DNA of 64,000 bases from Arthrobacter sp. MYb227 (GTDB taxonomy: Bacteria > Actinomycetota > Actinomycetes > Actinomycetales > Micrococcaceae): positions 62,001 through 126,000 of the forward strand of contig NZ_PCPT01000002.1 in NCBI RefSeq assembly GCF_002975435.1, in the 5' to 3' direction. A program made the position numbers and the translations under genes. Shown piece by piece: positions 34,720 to 45,989 of this stretch; the stretch's first letter is position 1, and every line of letters starts with the position of its first letter. Under the pieces are notes generated by a model. It worked only from the letters and a program-made list of their open reading frames with translations, did no database searches and was not told where the DNA came from.

Positions 34720-36258
34720 CTAGTGGGTTGGGGTTACGGCGATTTCTTCGCCGCAGACATCCTCGTGGACCTCGCCGCGCTTGGCAATGGCCAGATAGAT
34801 GATGGCGCCTAGACCCGAACCAATGAACCAGGCGAACGCGGAGACCGCGTGCAATGCCGGGTTGAAGGCTAGGATCAGTGCCGCGATTGAGGAAGCTGCA
34901 AGGGCGATGACGGCGCGCATGTTCACCCCACGGGTGAAGTAGTAGGTGCCCTTCGGGCTGACCCGGTACAAGTCCGGGACATTGACCTTGGCGCGGCGCA
35001 GGATCCAGTAGTCGGCCATGATGATGCCGAACAGCGGGCCAAGCAGTGCACCCAAACCGCCCAGGAAGTAGGTGATCACCGTGGGGGAGTTGTAAAGGTT
35101 CCAGGGCAGGATGACCAGGCCGATGAACCCGGAGATCAAGCCCGCGCGACGGAAGTTTAGGTGCTTCGGGAACAGGTTTGTCAGCGCGTAAATCGGTGCC
35201 ACAAAGTTGGCCATCAGGTTCACCGCAATGGTGAGGATCAACAAGGCCAGCGAAGCGAGGATCAGCAATAGCGTGTTGGGGATTGCCTCAACCACGTCGG
35301 AGGGGCTGGTGATGATGGTGCCATCAATTTTGAACTGGGCACCGGTGAGGACCACAACGATGACGCCGAAGAGCAGCATGTTCAGTGGGATGCCGAAGAA
35401 GTTGCCACGCACGATTGCCTTCTTGGAGACCGCGCTGCGGGTGAAGTCGCAGAAGTTCAGTACGAAGGTTCCGTAAATAGAAACCCACAGTGCGCCGCCG
35501 CCCAGAATACCTACCCACATATCAATGCCGGTCTTGGTTTCGCCGGTTGACCAAGCGATCGAGCCGCCCGCTTCAATGAACATCCATACGGCAAGGGCAC
35601 CCATGGTGATCAGGATGACCGGGCCGGCAAAGGCCTCGTATTTACGGATCATTTCCATGCCGTAGCTGACGATGACCAGCTGGACGGCCCACAGGGAGAC
35701 GAAGCAAATCCAGCCGAGTGTTGAAAGGCCCAAGAAGTGGTTGTTGTTGATTGCTGCGGCACCCGGCGCCAAGGCCAAGACCATGACTACCAAGACCACG
35801 GATGCCAGGTAGGTCTGAATGCCAAACCAGGCGATGGCGACTGCGCCACGGAGCAGGGCCGGGATCTGTGCACCGCGGATGCCGAAGGCGATGCGGCTCA
35901 TGACGGGGAAGGGGACACCTGTCTTCTCACCCATGAAACCGGAGAAGTTCAGCAGGCCAAAGAGTAGTACCGCACCAAAGGCAAGGGCCAACAGAATTTG
36001 CCAGCCACCCAGACCTAGGGCGAAAAGCCCAATGGCGAACGCGTAGTTACCCAGCGAGTGCACGTCATTGGCCCACAGCGTGAAGATACTGTAGCTGGAC
36101 CAGGTGCGGCCCTTCTTAGTGGTGGGGGCCAAATCGTTGTTGTAGAGCGTGGCGCTGAGTTCGTGCGGGTTCAGCTCTGCCGAGGAGTCGGTACTGGAAA
36201 CCAGGCCCTTGAAGGCTGAATTCTCAGCGCGATGTTTACTCACATCTGGAATAGTCAT
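34720..36258 (-). CDS. NCS1 family permease (allantoin/hydantoin type)
   Basis: 512 residues with about twelve membrane helices. The N-terminal half contains NPHELSATLYNNDLAPTTKK and RTWSSYSIFTLWANDVHSLG, the signature region of NCS1 transporters such as PucI and Mhp1, followed by VPFPVMSRIAFGIRG. It takes up allantoin, a hydantoin or a nucleobase with Na+ or H+. First gene of a two-gene minus operon, divergent from hyi. Its start is 281 bp from the hyi start; this gap holds a candidate operator at 36325. Confidence 0.87.
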   Translation of the reverse strand: MTIPDVSKHRAENSAFKGLVSSTDSSAELNPHELSATLYNNDLAPTTKKGRTWSSYSIFTLWANDVHSLGNYAFAIGLFALGLGGWQILLALAFGAVLLFGLLNFSGFMGEKTGVPFPVMSRIAFGIRGAQIPALLRGAVAIAWFGIQTYLASVVLVVMVLALAPGAAAINNNHFLGLSTLGWICFVSLWAVQLVIVSYGMEMIRKYEAFAGPVILITMGALAVWMFIEAGGSIAWSTGETKTGIDMWVGILGGGALWVSIYGTFVLNFCDFTRSAVSKKAIVRGNFFGIPLNMLLFGVIVVVLTGAQFKIDGTIITSPSDVVEAIPNTLLLILASLALLILTIAVNLMANFVAPIYALTNLFPKHLNFRRAGLISGFIGLVILPWNLYNSPTVITYFLGGLGALLGPLFGIIMADYWILRRAKVNVPDLYRVSPKGTYYFTRGVNMRAVIALAASSIAALILAFNPALHAVSAFAWFIGSGLGAIIYLAIAKRGEVHEDVCGEEIAVTPTH

Positions 36259-36324
36259 TGGATTGCGCCTTTCGGCCGAGCGGTGTGATGGGGGTTACAG
36301 CTGCTTGGGAAAATAATGACACGT

Positions 36325-36360
36325 TTCCACTCAAAAGAAAAACATTTTCACCTAGTGGAA
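36325..36360. promoter_or_regulatory. Inverted repeat in the allantoin permease / hyi promoter region
   Basis: TTCCACT (36325-36331) and AGTGGAA (36354-36360) are perfect arms 22 bp apart, with an AT-rich centre. They lie 66-102 bp upstream of the permease start and about 180 bp upstream of hyi. A regulator of the divergent operons could bind here; no regulator gene adjoins the locus. Confidence 0.35.
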
Positions 36361-36539
36361 TGCCGACTAGGCTATTTGTGGAAATCTTCGCGTAACGTCA
36401 CGCGAAAGCCGCGAGCCCACTAGCTTTGTGCTACGGGGCCACCCCCTTGACAGTGATGAACGCCACTCGCTACAGTTTTCATAAAGCAATAATCATATTC
36501 CGCGATATGGAAGTTGAACCCCACGTGAAGGAGTCGAAG

Positions 36540-37331
36540 ATGTCTTACACAGTTAACTGCTCAATCCTGCTGACCGAGCTTCCCCTGCTAGAGCGCGCCG
36601 AGGCCGCCAAGGCTGCAGGTTTTGACAGTGTTGAATTCTGGTGGCCATTTGCCACAGCGGTTCCCGCCGACTCCGAGGTCGATGCCTTTGTCTCCTCAAT
36701 TACCAACGCGGGCGTTCAACTTGCCGGACTAAACTTCTTCGCCGGCGATATGCCAGCGGGCGACCGTGGACTTGTCTCATGGAAGGGCCGCTGCTCCGAG
36801 TTCAAAGACAACATCGCAGTTGTTGCGGCAATCGGCGAAGCTACCGGATGCAAGGCCTTCAACGCCCTCTACGGAAACCGCCAAGAAGAATTCACCGCTG
36901 CGGAACAGGACGAGCTGGCCCTCAAAAACCTGCTCGCAGCAACAACAGGCGTGGCACCGCTCGGCGGCACCGTGCTGATCGAACCGGTCTCCGGCACCCC
37001 CGCCTACCCACTAAAGACCTCCACCGACGCACTTGCAGTGGTTAATAAGGTCAAGGCAGCTGGGGCAGACAACATCGCATTGCTCGCCGATTTCTTCCAT
37101 ATGTCAGTCAATGGCGAAGACGTAGCGGCTGTCATCGAAGCACACGCCCAAGACTTCGGCCACATCCAAATTGCCGACGCACCTGGCCGCGGTGCACCGG
37201 GAACCGGTGAACTGCCCCTGGGTGAATGGATCGCCCGCTCACGTGCCCTGGGCTACAACGGCGGCATCGCCCTTGAATACAAGCAGGATCGCGAAACCGC
37301 CTTCTCCTGGCTCATCCGCCAGCCGGCTTAA
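36540..37331 (+). CDS. hyi: Hydroxypyruvate isomerase
   Basis: 263-residue TIM-barrel of the Hyi/xylose isomerase-like type: FDSVEFWWPFATAVP, LNFFAGDMPAGDRGLVSW, NALYGNR, LIEPVSGTPAYPL, ADFFHMSVNGED and HIQIADAPGRGAPGTGELP carry the conserved metal-binding Glu, His and Asp residues. It interconverts hydroxypyruvate and tartronate semialdehyde. The ATG at 36540 follows AAGGAG; the upstream open frame to 36426 has no site. First gene of hyi-glxR-gcl-glxK-allB. Confidence 0.92.
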   Translation: MSYTVNCSILLTELPLLERAEAAKAAGFDSVEFWWPFATAVPADSEVDAFVSSITNAGVQLAGLNFFAGDMPAGDRGLVSWKGRCSEFKDNIAVVAAIGEATGCKAFNALYGNRQEEFTAAEQDELALKNLLAATTGVAPLGGTVLIEPVSGTPAYPLKTSTDALAVVNKVKAAGADNIALLADFFHMSVNGEDVAAVIEAHAQDFGHIQIADAPGRGAPGTGELPLGEWIARSRALGYNGGIALEYKQDRETAFSWLIRQPA

Positions 37332-37377
37332 AACCTTCACGGCACCGTCACACCATAAAATTTTTCAGGAGTCACTC

Positions 37378-38289
37378 ATGTCTAACACCAAAAATGTAGC
37401 CTTCATCGGACTTGGCATCATGGGCCTACCCATGGCCATCAACCTCACCAAGGCCGGTTTCAACGTCACCGGGTACAACCGCAGCCCACACAAGGTAGCA
37501 GAGCTCGTCGCCGCCGGCGGCACGGGGGCTACGAGCGTTGCTCAGGCCGTCGCCGGCGCCGACGTTATTATCACCATGGTCCCGGATTCGGCAGATGTCG
37601 AGGGCGTAGTCACCGGCCCAGAAGGTGTCTTCGCCAACGCCAAGGCAGGCGCACTCTGGATCGATAACTCCTCGATCCGCCCGGATGTCACCACCGCACT
37701 AGCCACCGAGGCACGCGCCGCCGGCATCCGCCCGCTCGATGCCCCGGTCTCCGGCGGCGAGGCAGGGGCCATTGGCGCGGTGCTCTCCATCATGGTCGGT
37801 GGCGAAGAAGCAGATTTCACCGAGGCGCTACCGGTCCTCGAAGCCATGGGCAAGACCATCGTCTTGGTCGGCCCGGCCGGCTCCGGCCAGACCGTCAAGG
37901 CAGCCAACCAGCTGATCGTCGCGGCAAACATCCAGGCGCTCTCCGAGGCAGTGCTCTTCCTCGAGGCCTACGGCGTGGACACCGACGCGGCCCTGAAGGT
38001 CCTTGGCGGCGGACTGGCCGGCTCCAAGGTGCTGGACCAGAAGGGCCAGAAGATCCTGGACCGCAATTTCGAGCCCGGCTTCCGCCTCGCCCTGCACCAC
38101 AAGGACATGGGCATCGTCACCTCAGCGGCCCGCGAGGCCGGCGTCGTCCTCCCGCTCGGCGCACTCGTCGCCCAGCTGGTGGCCTCAACCGTGGCCAGCG
38201 GCGACGGCTCGCTAGATCACTCGGGACTCTTCCGCGGCGTACAACGCCTCTCCGGTTCCGCCGACGTGCCTGCCCTCTCGGCCTCCTAA
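37378..38289 (+). CDS. glxR: Tartronate semialdehyde reductase
   Basis: 303-residue 3-hydroxyisobutyrate dehydrogenase family enzyme: [20 protein letters not shown] (NAD(P) site), [11 protein letters not shown] (substrate loop), and [15 protein letters not shown] with the catalytic Lys. It reduces tartronate semialdehyde, made by Gcl, to D-glycerate. Start at 37378 after CAGGAGTC. Gap to hyi is 46 bp. Confidence 0.92.
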   Translation: MSNTKNVAFIGLGIMGLPMAINLTKAGFNVTGYNRSPHKVAELVAAGGTGATSVAQAVAGADVIITMVPDSADVEGVVTGPEGVFANAKAGALWIDNSSIRPDVTTALATEARAAGIRPLDAPVSGGEAGAIGAVLSIMVGGEEADFTEALPVLEAMGKTIVLVGPAGSGQTVKAANQLIVAANIQALSEAVLFLEAYGVDTDAALKVLGGGLAGSKVLDQKGQKILDRNFEPGFRLALHHKDMGIVTSAAREAGVVLPLGALVAQLVASTVASGDGSLDHSGLFRGVQRLSGSADVPALSAS

Positions 38290-38411
38290 CCGGCCCACCG
38301 GCCAACGCATCTAAGCCGTTGGCACTACCCCCCACCCCATTTTCCCGACCGGCCAGCGCGGCATCGATGCGCACTGCGGCCCGGTCGGTACCACGCAAAA
38401 GGACCCACACC

Positions 38412-40217
<1,806 letters not shown>

Positions 40218-40230
40218 AAAGAACCACACC

Positions 40231-41418
40231 ATGCTTGTAGTTATCGCCTCCGATAAGTTCAAGGGCTCCCTGACCGGTGCCCAGGTAGCCGACGCCGTAC
40301 GGGAAGGTCTGGGTCGGCAGATCCCCAACCTCAGAACGCGTGTGGTTCCGGTGGCCGACGGCGGGGAAGGAACCCTCGCCGCGGCGCTGGATGCCGGATT
40401 CAGCGCCCGCGAACTGACGGTCGCCGGCCCCACCGGGGAACCGGTTCGTGGCTCCATTGGGCTGCGCGGTGAGATTGCGGTGGTTGAACTTGCCACCGCC
40501 TCGGGCCTTGATCTGCTCCCGGGCGGCATCAAGGATGCGCGCGGGGCTACAAGTTATGGAACCGGCGAACTGATCGTTGCGGCACTTGATGCCAACGCCA
40601 AGGAAATCATCCTTGGCGTTGGTGGCAGTGCCTGCACCGATGGTGGCGCCGGCATGCTCCAGGCCCTGGGCGTTAAACTCCTTGACGCCCAAGGCAACGA
40701 ACTTCCACGTGGCGGCGGGGCCCTGAGTACCTTGGCACGTGTGGATTTGAACGGGCTTGATTCACGCCTTGGTCATATCAAGGTGATCCTCGCCGCCGAC
40801 GTGGATAACCCACTGACCGGTTCCAACGGTGCCGCTGCGGTCTTTGGCCCACAAAAGGGTGCGAGCGCCGTCGACGTTGAGCACCTCGATGCGGCACTTG
40901 CCAACTTTGCTCACGTGCTTGGCCAGTGCATGGGCAACGCATTAAGCGAGGTCGATGGCGCTATTGCCGTTGCCGCACACGCACGTGCCTCGGGTGCTGG
41001 CGCCGCCGGTGGGGTTGGTTTCGCTGCCCTCGCGGTGCTCGGTGCCACCCGCCAACGCGGCATCGAGGTGGTTTTAGAACTGACCGGACTCGCGGCAGCC
41101 CTTGAAGGCGCCGATGCCGTGATCACCGGGGAGGGCAGCCTGGATAGGCAGTCCCTGGAGGGTAAGACCCCCATTGGTGTTGCCGAGCTTGCCGCAACCC
41201 ACGGAGTTCCGGTCTATGCCATTTGCGGTCGTACGTTGCTGGGCGCCCAGGAGCTTAGCGCAGCGGGCTTTTCCAAAGTGGTAGCGCTCCAGGAACTCGA
41301 GCCCGATCTGAATCGTTCGATGGCTAACGCTGCGGCCTTGATTACCGACGCAGCAGAATTACTTGCACCGGCAATTCTTACCAATGCCTCATTCAGCGCG
41401 GTCACTAGCGCCGGCTAA
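40231..41418 (+). CDS. glxK: Glycerate kinase
   Basis: 395-residue type 1 (GarK/GlxK) glycerate kinase: IASDKFKGSLTGAQVADAVR, VPVADGGEGTLAAALDAG, VGGSACTDGGAGMLQALG and GEGSLDRQSLEGKTP are family blocks. It phosphorylates the D-glycerate from GlxR and so feeds glyoxylate carbon into glycolysis. Thirteen bases behind gcl with AGAAAG-type ribosome site; coupled expression is likely. Confidence 0.93.
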   Translation: MLVVIASDKFKGSLTGAQVADAVREGLGRQIPNLRTRVVPVADGGEGTLAAALDAGFSARELTVAGPTGEPVRGSIGLRGEIAVVELATASGLDLLPGGIKDARGATSYGTGELIVAALDANAKEIILGVGGSACTDGGAGMLQALGVKLLDAQGNELPRGGGALSTLARVDLNGLDSRLGHIKVILAADVDNPLTGSNGAAAVFGPQKGASAVDVEHLDAALANFAHVLGQCMGNALSEVDGAIAVAAHARASGAGAAGGVGFAALAVLGATRQRGIEVVLELTGLAAALEGADAVITGEGSLDRQSLEGKTPIGVAELAATHGVPVYAICGRTLLGAQELSAAGFSKVVALQELEPDLNRSMANAAALITDAAELLAPAILTNASFSAVTSAG

Positions 41419-41473
41419 AAAGCTTCAATCTTTAGACGCCTCAATATTTTTACAACGTAAGGAATAAACCACC

Positions 41474-42883
41474 ATGAGCAACACCGAGCTCGACGCGGCA
41501 ACGACGCCGGATGCAGCATCCGCACAGGCCACTGGTGCCCACTACGATCTGGTCATTCGTGGCGCACAGATCCTCACCAATGCGGGCATCGTGCCACGCG
41601 AGGTCGGCGTGCGCGATGGCAAGATCGTGGCCATTGAGCCGCTGGGGAATAACCTTTCGGGCGCGCAGGTCATCGAGGTTGCCGAGGATCAGGTGCTCAT
41701 TCCGGGCCTGGTGGACACCCACGTACACGTCAATGAGCCGGGCCGCACCGAATGGGAAGGCTTCGAATCGGCAACCAAGGCAGCGGCAGCCGGTGGCGTC
41801 ACCACCATCGTTGATATGCCGCTGAACTCCATCCCGCCGACGGTAAACCTTGAGGCGCTGGCCCTGAAACAGGACGCCGCCCGCCGCAAGGCCTATGTCG
41901 ATGTGGGCTTCTGGGGCGGCGCGATCCCGGGCAACAAGCCGGAGCTGCGCAAGCTGCATGATGCCGGCGTCTTTGGCTTCAAGTGCTTCTTGCTGCACTC
42001 AGGTGTCGAAGAATTCCCGTACCTCGAGCCAGATGAGATGGAAGAGGACATGGGGGAGATCGCCTCGTTCGATTCGCTCATGCTGGTCCACGCCGAGGAT
42101 TCCCGCGCCATTGATCGTGCACCAAATGCCGAGGGTGATCACTACGATCGTTTCCTGGCCTCGCGTCCGCGCGGTGCCGAAAACGTTGCCGTCGCCGAGG
42201 TCATCGAGCGTGCCCGCTGGACCGGCGCACGCGCCCATATCTTGCACCTTTCCTCCTCCGACGCGCTGCCCATGATCAAGTCGGCAAAGCGCGATGGGGT
42301 CAAGCTGACCGTTGAAACCTGCCCGCACTACCTGACCTTGTTGGCCGAGGAAATCCCCAACGGTGCCACGGCCTTCAAGTGCTGCCCGCCCATCCGTGAG
42401 GCCTCAAACCGTGAACTGCTTTGGCAGGGTCTGCAGGATGGAATTATCGACGCCATCGTCTCGGATCACTCACCGTCCACCATTGATTTGAAGGACGTCG
42501 AAAACGGCGACTTCGGTGTGGCCTGGGGCGGGGTTGCCTCGCTGCAGCTGGGTCTTTCACTGGTGTGGACCGAGGCGCAGCGCCGCGGCATCAAACTTGA
42601 GCAGGTACTTTCCTGGATGTCGACGCGCCCGGCGCAGATCGCCGGAGTGCGTCACAAGGGTGCAATTGCCCTGGGTAACGATGCCGACTTCGCGTTCTTC
42701 GCACCCGGTGAAAGCTTCGTGGTCGATGTGCACAAGCTGCACCACAAGAACCCGATCTCCCCGTACCAGGGCAAGGCACTTGCCGGTAAGGTACACCGCA
42801 CCTTCGTGCGCGGCACCGAGGTCGATTTCAAGACCCCCAAGGGCCAGCTGATCCGTCGCGGAGACGTCCAGACCGACGCCTAA
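41474..42883 (+). CDS. allB: Allantoinase
   Basis: 469-residue cyclic amidohydrolase. The metal ligands are visible: DTHVHVNEPGRTEWEGF (HxH), FGFKCFLLHSG (carboxylated Lys), LVHAED, HILHLSS and IVSDHSPST (Asp). ATKAAAAGGVTTIVDMPLNS is characteristic of allantoinase rather than dihydropyrimidinase. It opens allantoin to allantoate. Last gene of the operon; a terminator follows. No allantoate amidohydrolase or ureidoglycolate enzyme is in the window. Confidence 0.93.
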   Translation: MSNTELDAATTPDAASAQATGAHYDLVIRGAQILTNAGIVPREVGVRDGKIVAIEPLGNNLSGAQVIEVAEDQVLIPGLVDTHVHVNEPGRTEWEGFESATKAAAAGGVTTIVDMPLNSIPPTVNLEALALKQDAARRKAYVDVGFWGGAIPGNKPELRKLHDAGVFGFKCFLLHSGVEEFPYLEPDEMEEDMGEIASFDSLMLVHAEDSRAIDRAPNAEGDHYDRFLASRPRGAENVAVAEVIERARWTGARAHILHLSSSDALPMIKSAKRDGVKLTVETCPHYLTLLAEEIPNGATAFKCCPPIREASNRELLWQGLQDGIIDAIVSDHSPSTIDLKDVENGDFGVAWGGVASLQLGLSLVWTEAQRRGIKLEQVLSWMSTRPAQIAGVRHKGAIALGNDADFAFFAPGESFVVDVHKLHHKNPISPYQGKALAGKVHRTFVRGTEVDFKTPKGQLIRRGDVQTDA

Positions 42884-42928
42884 GCGACACCCCCCCGAGG
42901 CCCACTGTGGCCACCGGGGCAAAAACTT

Positions 42929-42994
42929 CCCGGGCCACCGCCCCAACCTCTCATAAACAGTAATCATGAGGGCGGTGCCCCGGGTTTTTGTTTA
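42929..42994 (+). terminator. Terminator of the allantoin/glyoxylate operon
   Basis: A long stem with outer arms CCCGGGCCACCGCCC and GGGCGGTGCCCCGGG (one mismatch) is followed by TTTTTGTTT. It ends at the 3' end of the convergent lipoprotein gene. Confidence 0.8.
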
Positions 42995-42996
42995 AC

Positions 42997-44331
42997 TCAG
43001 CGTTTCCAACGAGTCATGACATCCCACTGCCTGGAGTGTCCATCGAGTTGTTTGGCAACGCTCCAGGAGATCAGATCTCCGGCGCATTGCGCGCCGCCGG
43101 TAAAGTTCGGATCCTGCACCACCAGCAAGGATTCGCTGGCAACGTCGTAGACATAGCGTGCAGATGCCGCCGCGTGGCCACCATCGGAGAAGCGGAAACT
43201 CACGCGTTGATCACAATGCACAACATTTGCCACGCCGGTGCCCGATGGCATGGGTAGCGCGATGACCTTCCCGGTGAGCGTATTCGCTATATAAAAGTCA
43301 CCCAGATAGGTGAAGCTCACGATCCCCTGCTGGGCGCCTAAGTTCATGATCTGGTTCGCCGGGGGTGCCTCGGGGGAAAGCTCGACCAAACTTCTCGCTG
43401 TCCCACTGGCATCGAGCACAGCAATTTGTGCGGGCACCGGGGCTCCCAGTGCGGCCGGCTCACTACCCGGTGCCGGCCGTTGGGTCCCCACGTAGAGAAT
43501 TTCGGAGCCAACGGGTACCGGGTCAAAACCTTCGGCATCCTCAATGCGCACATGGCCCGGCTCATCGAATGCCACGGATAAGAGTTTGGGCACGATGAGC
43601 GCCGAATCCTCGGCGTGGAACGAGGCATGCCAGAAAACTCGGCCATTGGAGAAGACCGGAGTTGAGGCTCCGTAATAGGTCGGTGGCTGCTGGGTGGGAT
43701 CCTGAACATCGGCGGAGGAGGCAAGCACTCGAACCTCGCTTTGGCCATGAGGCACCCAAAGGATCCGCCACCTACCGCTCTGCCAGTCCTCGTCGGGTTC
43801 GCTCCACACGGTGCCCTCCGGGCCCACCGAGCCTAGGCCGATGGCCGTTTCGGGTGGAAGGAAGTTTTTGCCGTGCTCCGTAAACCGAGCCAATTTTCCA
43901 TCCGTGTAACGTCCCACGCCGGTAGCCCCGGAAAACAGCACCGCATCGATCGGATGATCGGACTGTTGCCCCGTGAAGCCCGCTAAGGTCCCGGTCTCAT
44001 CAAGCCCAAAGGGGATCAACAAGGTGCCGGTCGTGACAAGCTTCTCGGTGGTTGAAACTTCCGTGTAGTCGCGATCCCGAACCGCCTCACGCGCCTGATC
44101 GAGTGTCACTCGGTGGATCTGGTATTCGGGTAATCCTTCGCCGCTTGCCCAGCTCAATCCCGGCACCCGTAAGAGCGATGGATCGGTGAAGCCCGGTGCT
44201 CCAGCATTGTTGGTCGTGGGGGAGGAAAGGACCTGTTGCCCGTCGGGGTCGGTCAGCGAGGTACACCCGCTCAAGACCAATGCCGCAACACCTAGCGTGA
44301 TCACGCGTCGCGCCAACATCGCCCTGCTCAT
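42997..44331 (-). CDS. Large lipoprotein with probable beta-propeller fold
   Basis: 444 residues. The signal RVITLGVAALVLSGCTS holds the lipobox LSGC (Cys about residue 23). The mature part has repeated short strand segments rich in W, G and V (GTVWSEPDEDWQSGRW, RILWVPHGQSEVRVLAS, GSEILYVGTQRPAPGSEP, GQQ, IVSFTYLGDFYIANTLTG), as in beta-propellers. No specific family is recognised. The ATG at 44331 follows GAAGGAGTCTTCC. Separate transcription unit, convergent with allB. Confidence 0.75.
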   Translation of the reverse strand: MSRAMLARRVITLGVAALVLSGCTSLTDPDGQQVLSSPTTNNAGAPGFTDPSLLRVPGLSWASGEGLPEYQIHRVTLDQAREAVRDRDYTEVSTTEKLVTTGTLLIPFGLDETGTLAGFTGQQSDHPIDAVLFSGATGVGRYTDGKLARFTEHGKNFLPPETAIGLGSVGPEGTVWSEPDEDWQSGRWRILWVPHGQSEVRVLASSADVQDPTQQPPTYYGASTPVFSNGRVFWHASFHAEDSALIVPKLLSVAFDEPGHVRIEDAEGFDPVPVGSEILYVGTQRPAPGSEPAALGAPVPAQIAVLDASGTARSLVELSPEAPPANQIMNLGAQQGIVSFTYLGDFYIANTLTGKVIALPMPSGTGVANVVHCDQRVSFRFSDGGHAAASARYVYDVASESLLVVQDPNFTGGAQCAGDLISWSVAKQLDGHSRQWDVMTRWKR

Positions 44332-44564
44332 GGAAGACTCCTTCTGCGGCCTGTGCTTTCCCAAAGTCTTTCGCACCGTGCGTTAGGGTCCCCCATAAGA
44401 CACACCTCCGAGCCCCACAAGTCACCTTGTGAAGCCGGTAAAAACTGGGCACGAATACCCGGATACATTTCGAGTTTGCTCTGCTACTCTCGCATCATGG
44501 GCAAGCTTCTGACCTCGGCAACGTTCATCCACACCTCCAGTACACCGCGCGGGACTGATGCGTC

Positions 44565-45170
44565 ATGAGCACTCTGCAGGGCTGGAATTTCACCACTCGA
44601 GCCGCAGAACAAGCCAGTGCCGCCTCGCTAGGAAATTGGCGCAGCACGCTGCGTTTAAACAAGCAGGAGGATAAAAACTCGTTGACCAACTCCGTGAGCG
44701 GGGTGATCGTCGGGTTTATCGTGCTTGGCGCAAGCGTGCTCTTCCTGACCCGTTGGCATCCGCAGGCGCCCGAGCTCTGGGTTGCCGTCCTTGTCATGAG
44801 CCTGATCGGGCTGGGGCTCATTATGGTCTTTGGTCGGGAACTGGTGCACCGCTACCGCGCGGGGGTTCGTGGCATGTTGCTCACTCATGTGTACGATGCC
44901 GGTGTTGTTTTTGAACGCACCGAAGGTCAAGTGTTCACGGTGCCCTTCGCCAGCTCCCAGCTCAGGTACGTGACCTGGGATGAGGGAAACGATGAACGGC
45001 ATCGCGAGCAACTCTGGGTCACCCTGGCCGATGGCAGCATCCGTGCCGTGGAAACCTGGACCGCTGACGAATGCAGAATCTTGGCCCAGCTTGCCCCGAG
45101 TCTGCGCTTGGATCGGACCCCGCAGCTTATTGCTCCGGTGCGCGGCACACATCAGCCCGAACCGCTCTAA
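44565..45170 (+). CDS. Two-helix membrane protein of unknown function
   Basis: 201 residues. A cytoplasmic N-terminus of about 45 residues is followed by two membrane helices (about 46-66 and 72-90: GVIVGFIVLGASVLFLTRW and LWVAVLVMSLIGLGLIMVFG) and a soluble C-terminal part with PH-like strand pattern (VYDAGVVFERTEGQVFTVPF). Family not recognised. Overlapping ATG codes are absent; the ATG at 44565 begins the reading frame. Confidence 0.65.
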   Translation: MSTLQGWNFTTRAAEQASAASLGNWRSTLRLNKQEDKNSLTNSVSGVIVGFIVLGASVLFLTRWHPQAPELWVAVLVMSLIGLGLIMVFGRELVHRYRAGVRGMLLTHVYDAGVVFERTEGQVFTVPFASSQLRYVTWDEGNDERHREQLWVTLADGSIRAVETWTADECRILAQLAPSLRLDRTPQLIAPVRGTHQPEPL

Positions 45171-45222
45171 AGCAATTCGGGCCGAAAATGTGCCGGTATT
45201 ACAGCGGCGTGATGCTCAAGTC

Positions 45223-45699
45223 TTAGACGCCCAAGGCATCACGCAGACGCGCAACGTGCCCCGAGGCATCAACGTTGTACTCGGTCAGCGCAACATTGCC
45301 TTGCGTGTCAACAACGACAGTGCTGCGTAGCGTGCCGGAGAACTTCTTGCCGCCAAATTCCTTTTCACCAAAGGATCCGTACGCCGTGGCAACCACAAAG
45401 TCTGGGTCGGAGAGCAACGGGAAGTTCAAGGATTCGGCATTGCTAAACGATGCCAGTGCCTCGCCCTGATCGGGGGAGATGCCAATGACCTCGTACCCGG
45501 CGGAACGCAACGAGTTGAGGTTGTCACGGAAGTCGCAGGCCTCGGTGGTGCACCCGGGGGTTGCCGCCTTGGGATAGAAGTACACAACAACATTCTTCCC
45601 CGCGTAATCGGACAGGGAAACCGCGGAGCCGCTCGCATCGGTGAGAGAGAACTGCGGTGCGCGCTGCCCGGGGATCAGCTGGGTGGAAAGTTCAGACAT
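45223..45699 (-). CDS. bcp: Thioredoxin-dependent peroxiredoxin, BCP type
   Basis: 158-residue AhpC/TSA-family protein of the BCP/PrxQ class. The peroxidatic Cys is in FYPKAATPGCTTEACDFRDN with the resolving Cys five residues on. IGISPDQGEALASF and GSFGEKEFGGKKFSGTLRST follow. It reduces peroxides with thioredoxin. The start at 45699 (MSELSTQLIPGQ) is the usual N-terminus; an ATG three codons earlier is possible. Separate unit. Confidence 0.92.
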   Translation of the reverse strand: MSELSTQLIPGQRAPQFSLTDASGSAVSLSDYAGKNVVVYFYPKAATPGCTTEACDFRDNLNSLRSAGYEVIGISPDQGEALASFSNAESLNFPLLSDPDFVVATAYGSFGEKEFGGKKFSGTLRSTVVVDTQGNVALTEYNVDASGHVARLRDALGV

Positions 45700-45829
45700 A
45701 AAAAACACCTACCATTTTCGTATCGTGATATTTCAATTCCACTCTAACCGGATTTTCTCCGCTGCAATAGGGGGGTAAAAATCAGCAATTGCGGCTAAAC
45801 CCAGCCCCTACGCCATAAACCGGTCAACG

Positions 45830-45899
45830 AGTGTCAAAAAGTACCCCAAAAATCCCTCTCCAGGGGGATCAAAGTGTCGCCAAACGCGTGTAGAGTGTC
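45830..45899. promoter_or_regulatory. Three phased AGTGTC repeats upstream of the ABC exporter
   Basis: AGTGTC occurs at 45830, 45873 and 45894 in the same orientation, with spacings of 43 and 21 bp, i.e. multiples of about two helical turns. The last copy ends 91 bp upstream of the exporter start. Direct repeats phased this way are typical activator or repressor sites; no protein can be named. Confidence 0.3.
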
Positions 45900-45989
45900 C
45901 AATGCTTCGGCCGAAAACCATCGGCGAGCCACACCTCAAAACCCGGAAACACCGGAATTTGTGAGGCCAACACCTGAGGACTTTCTTAG

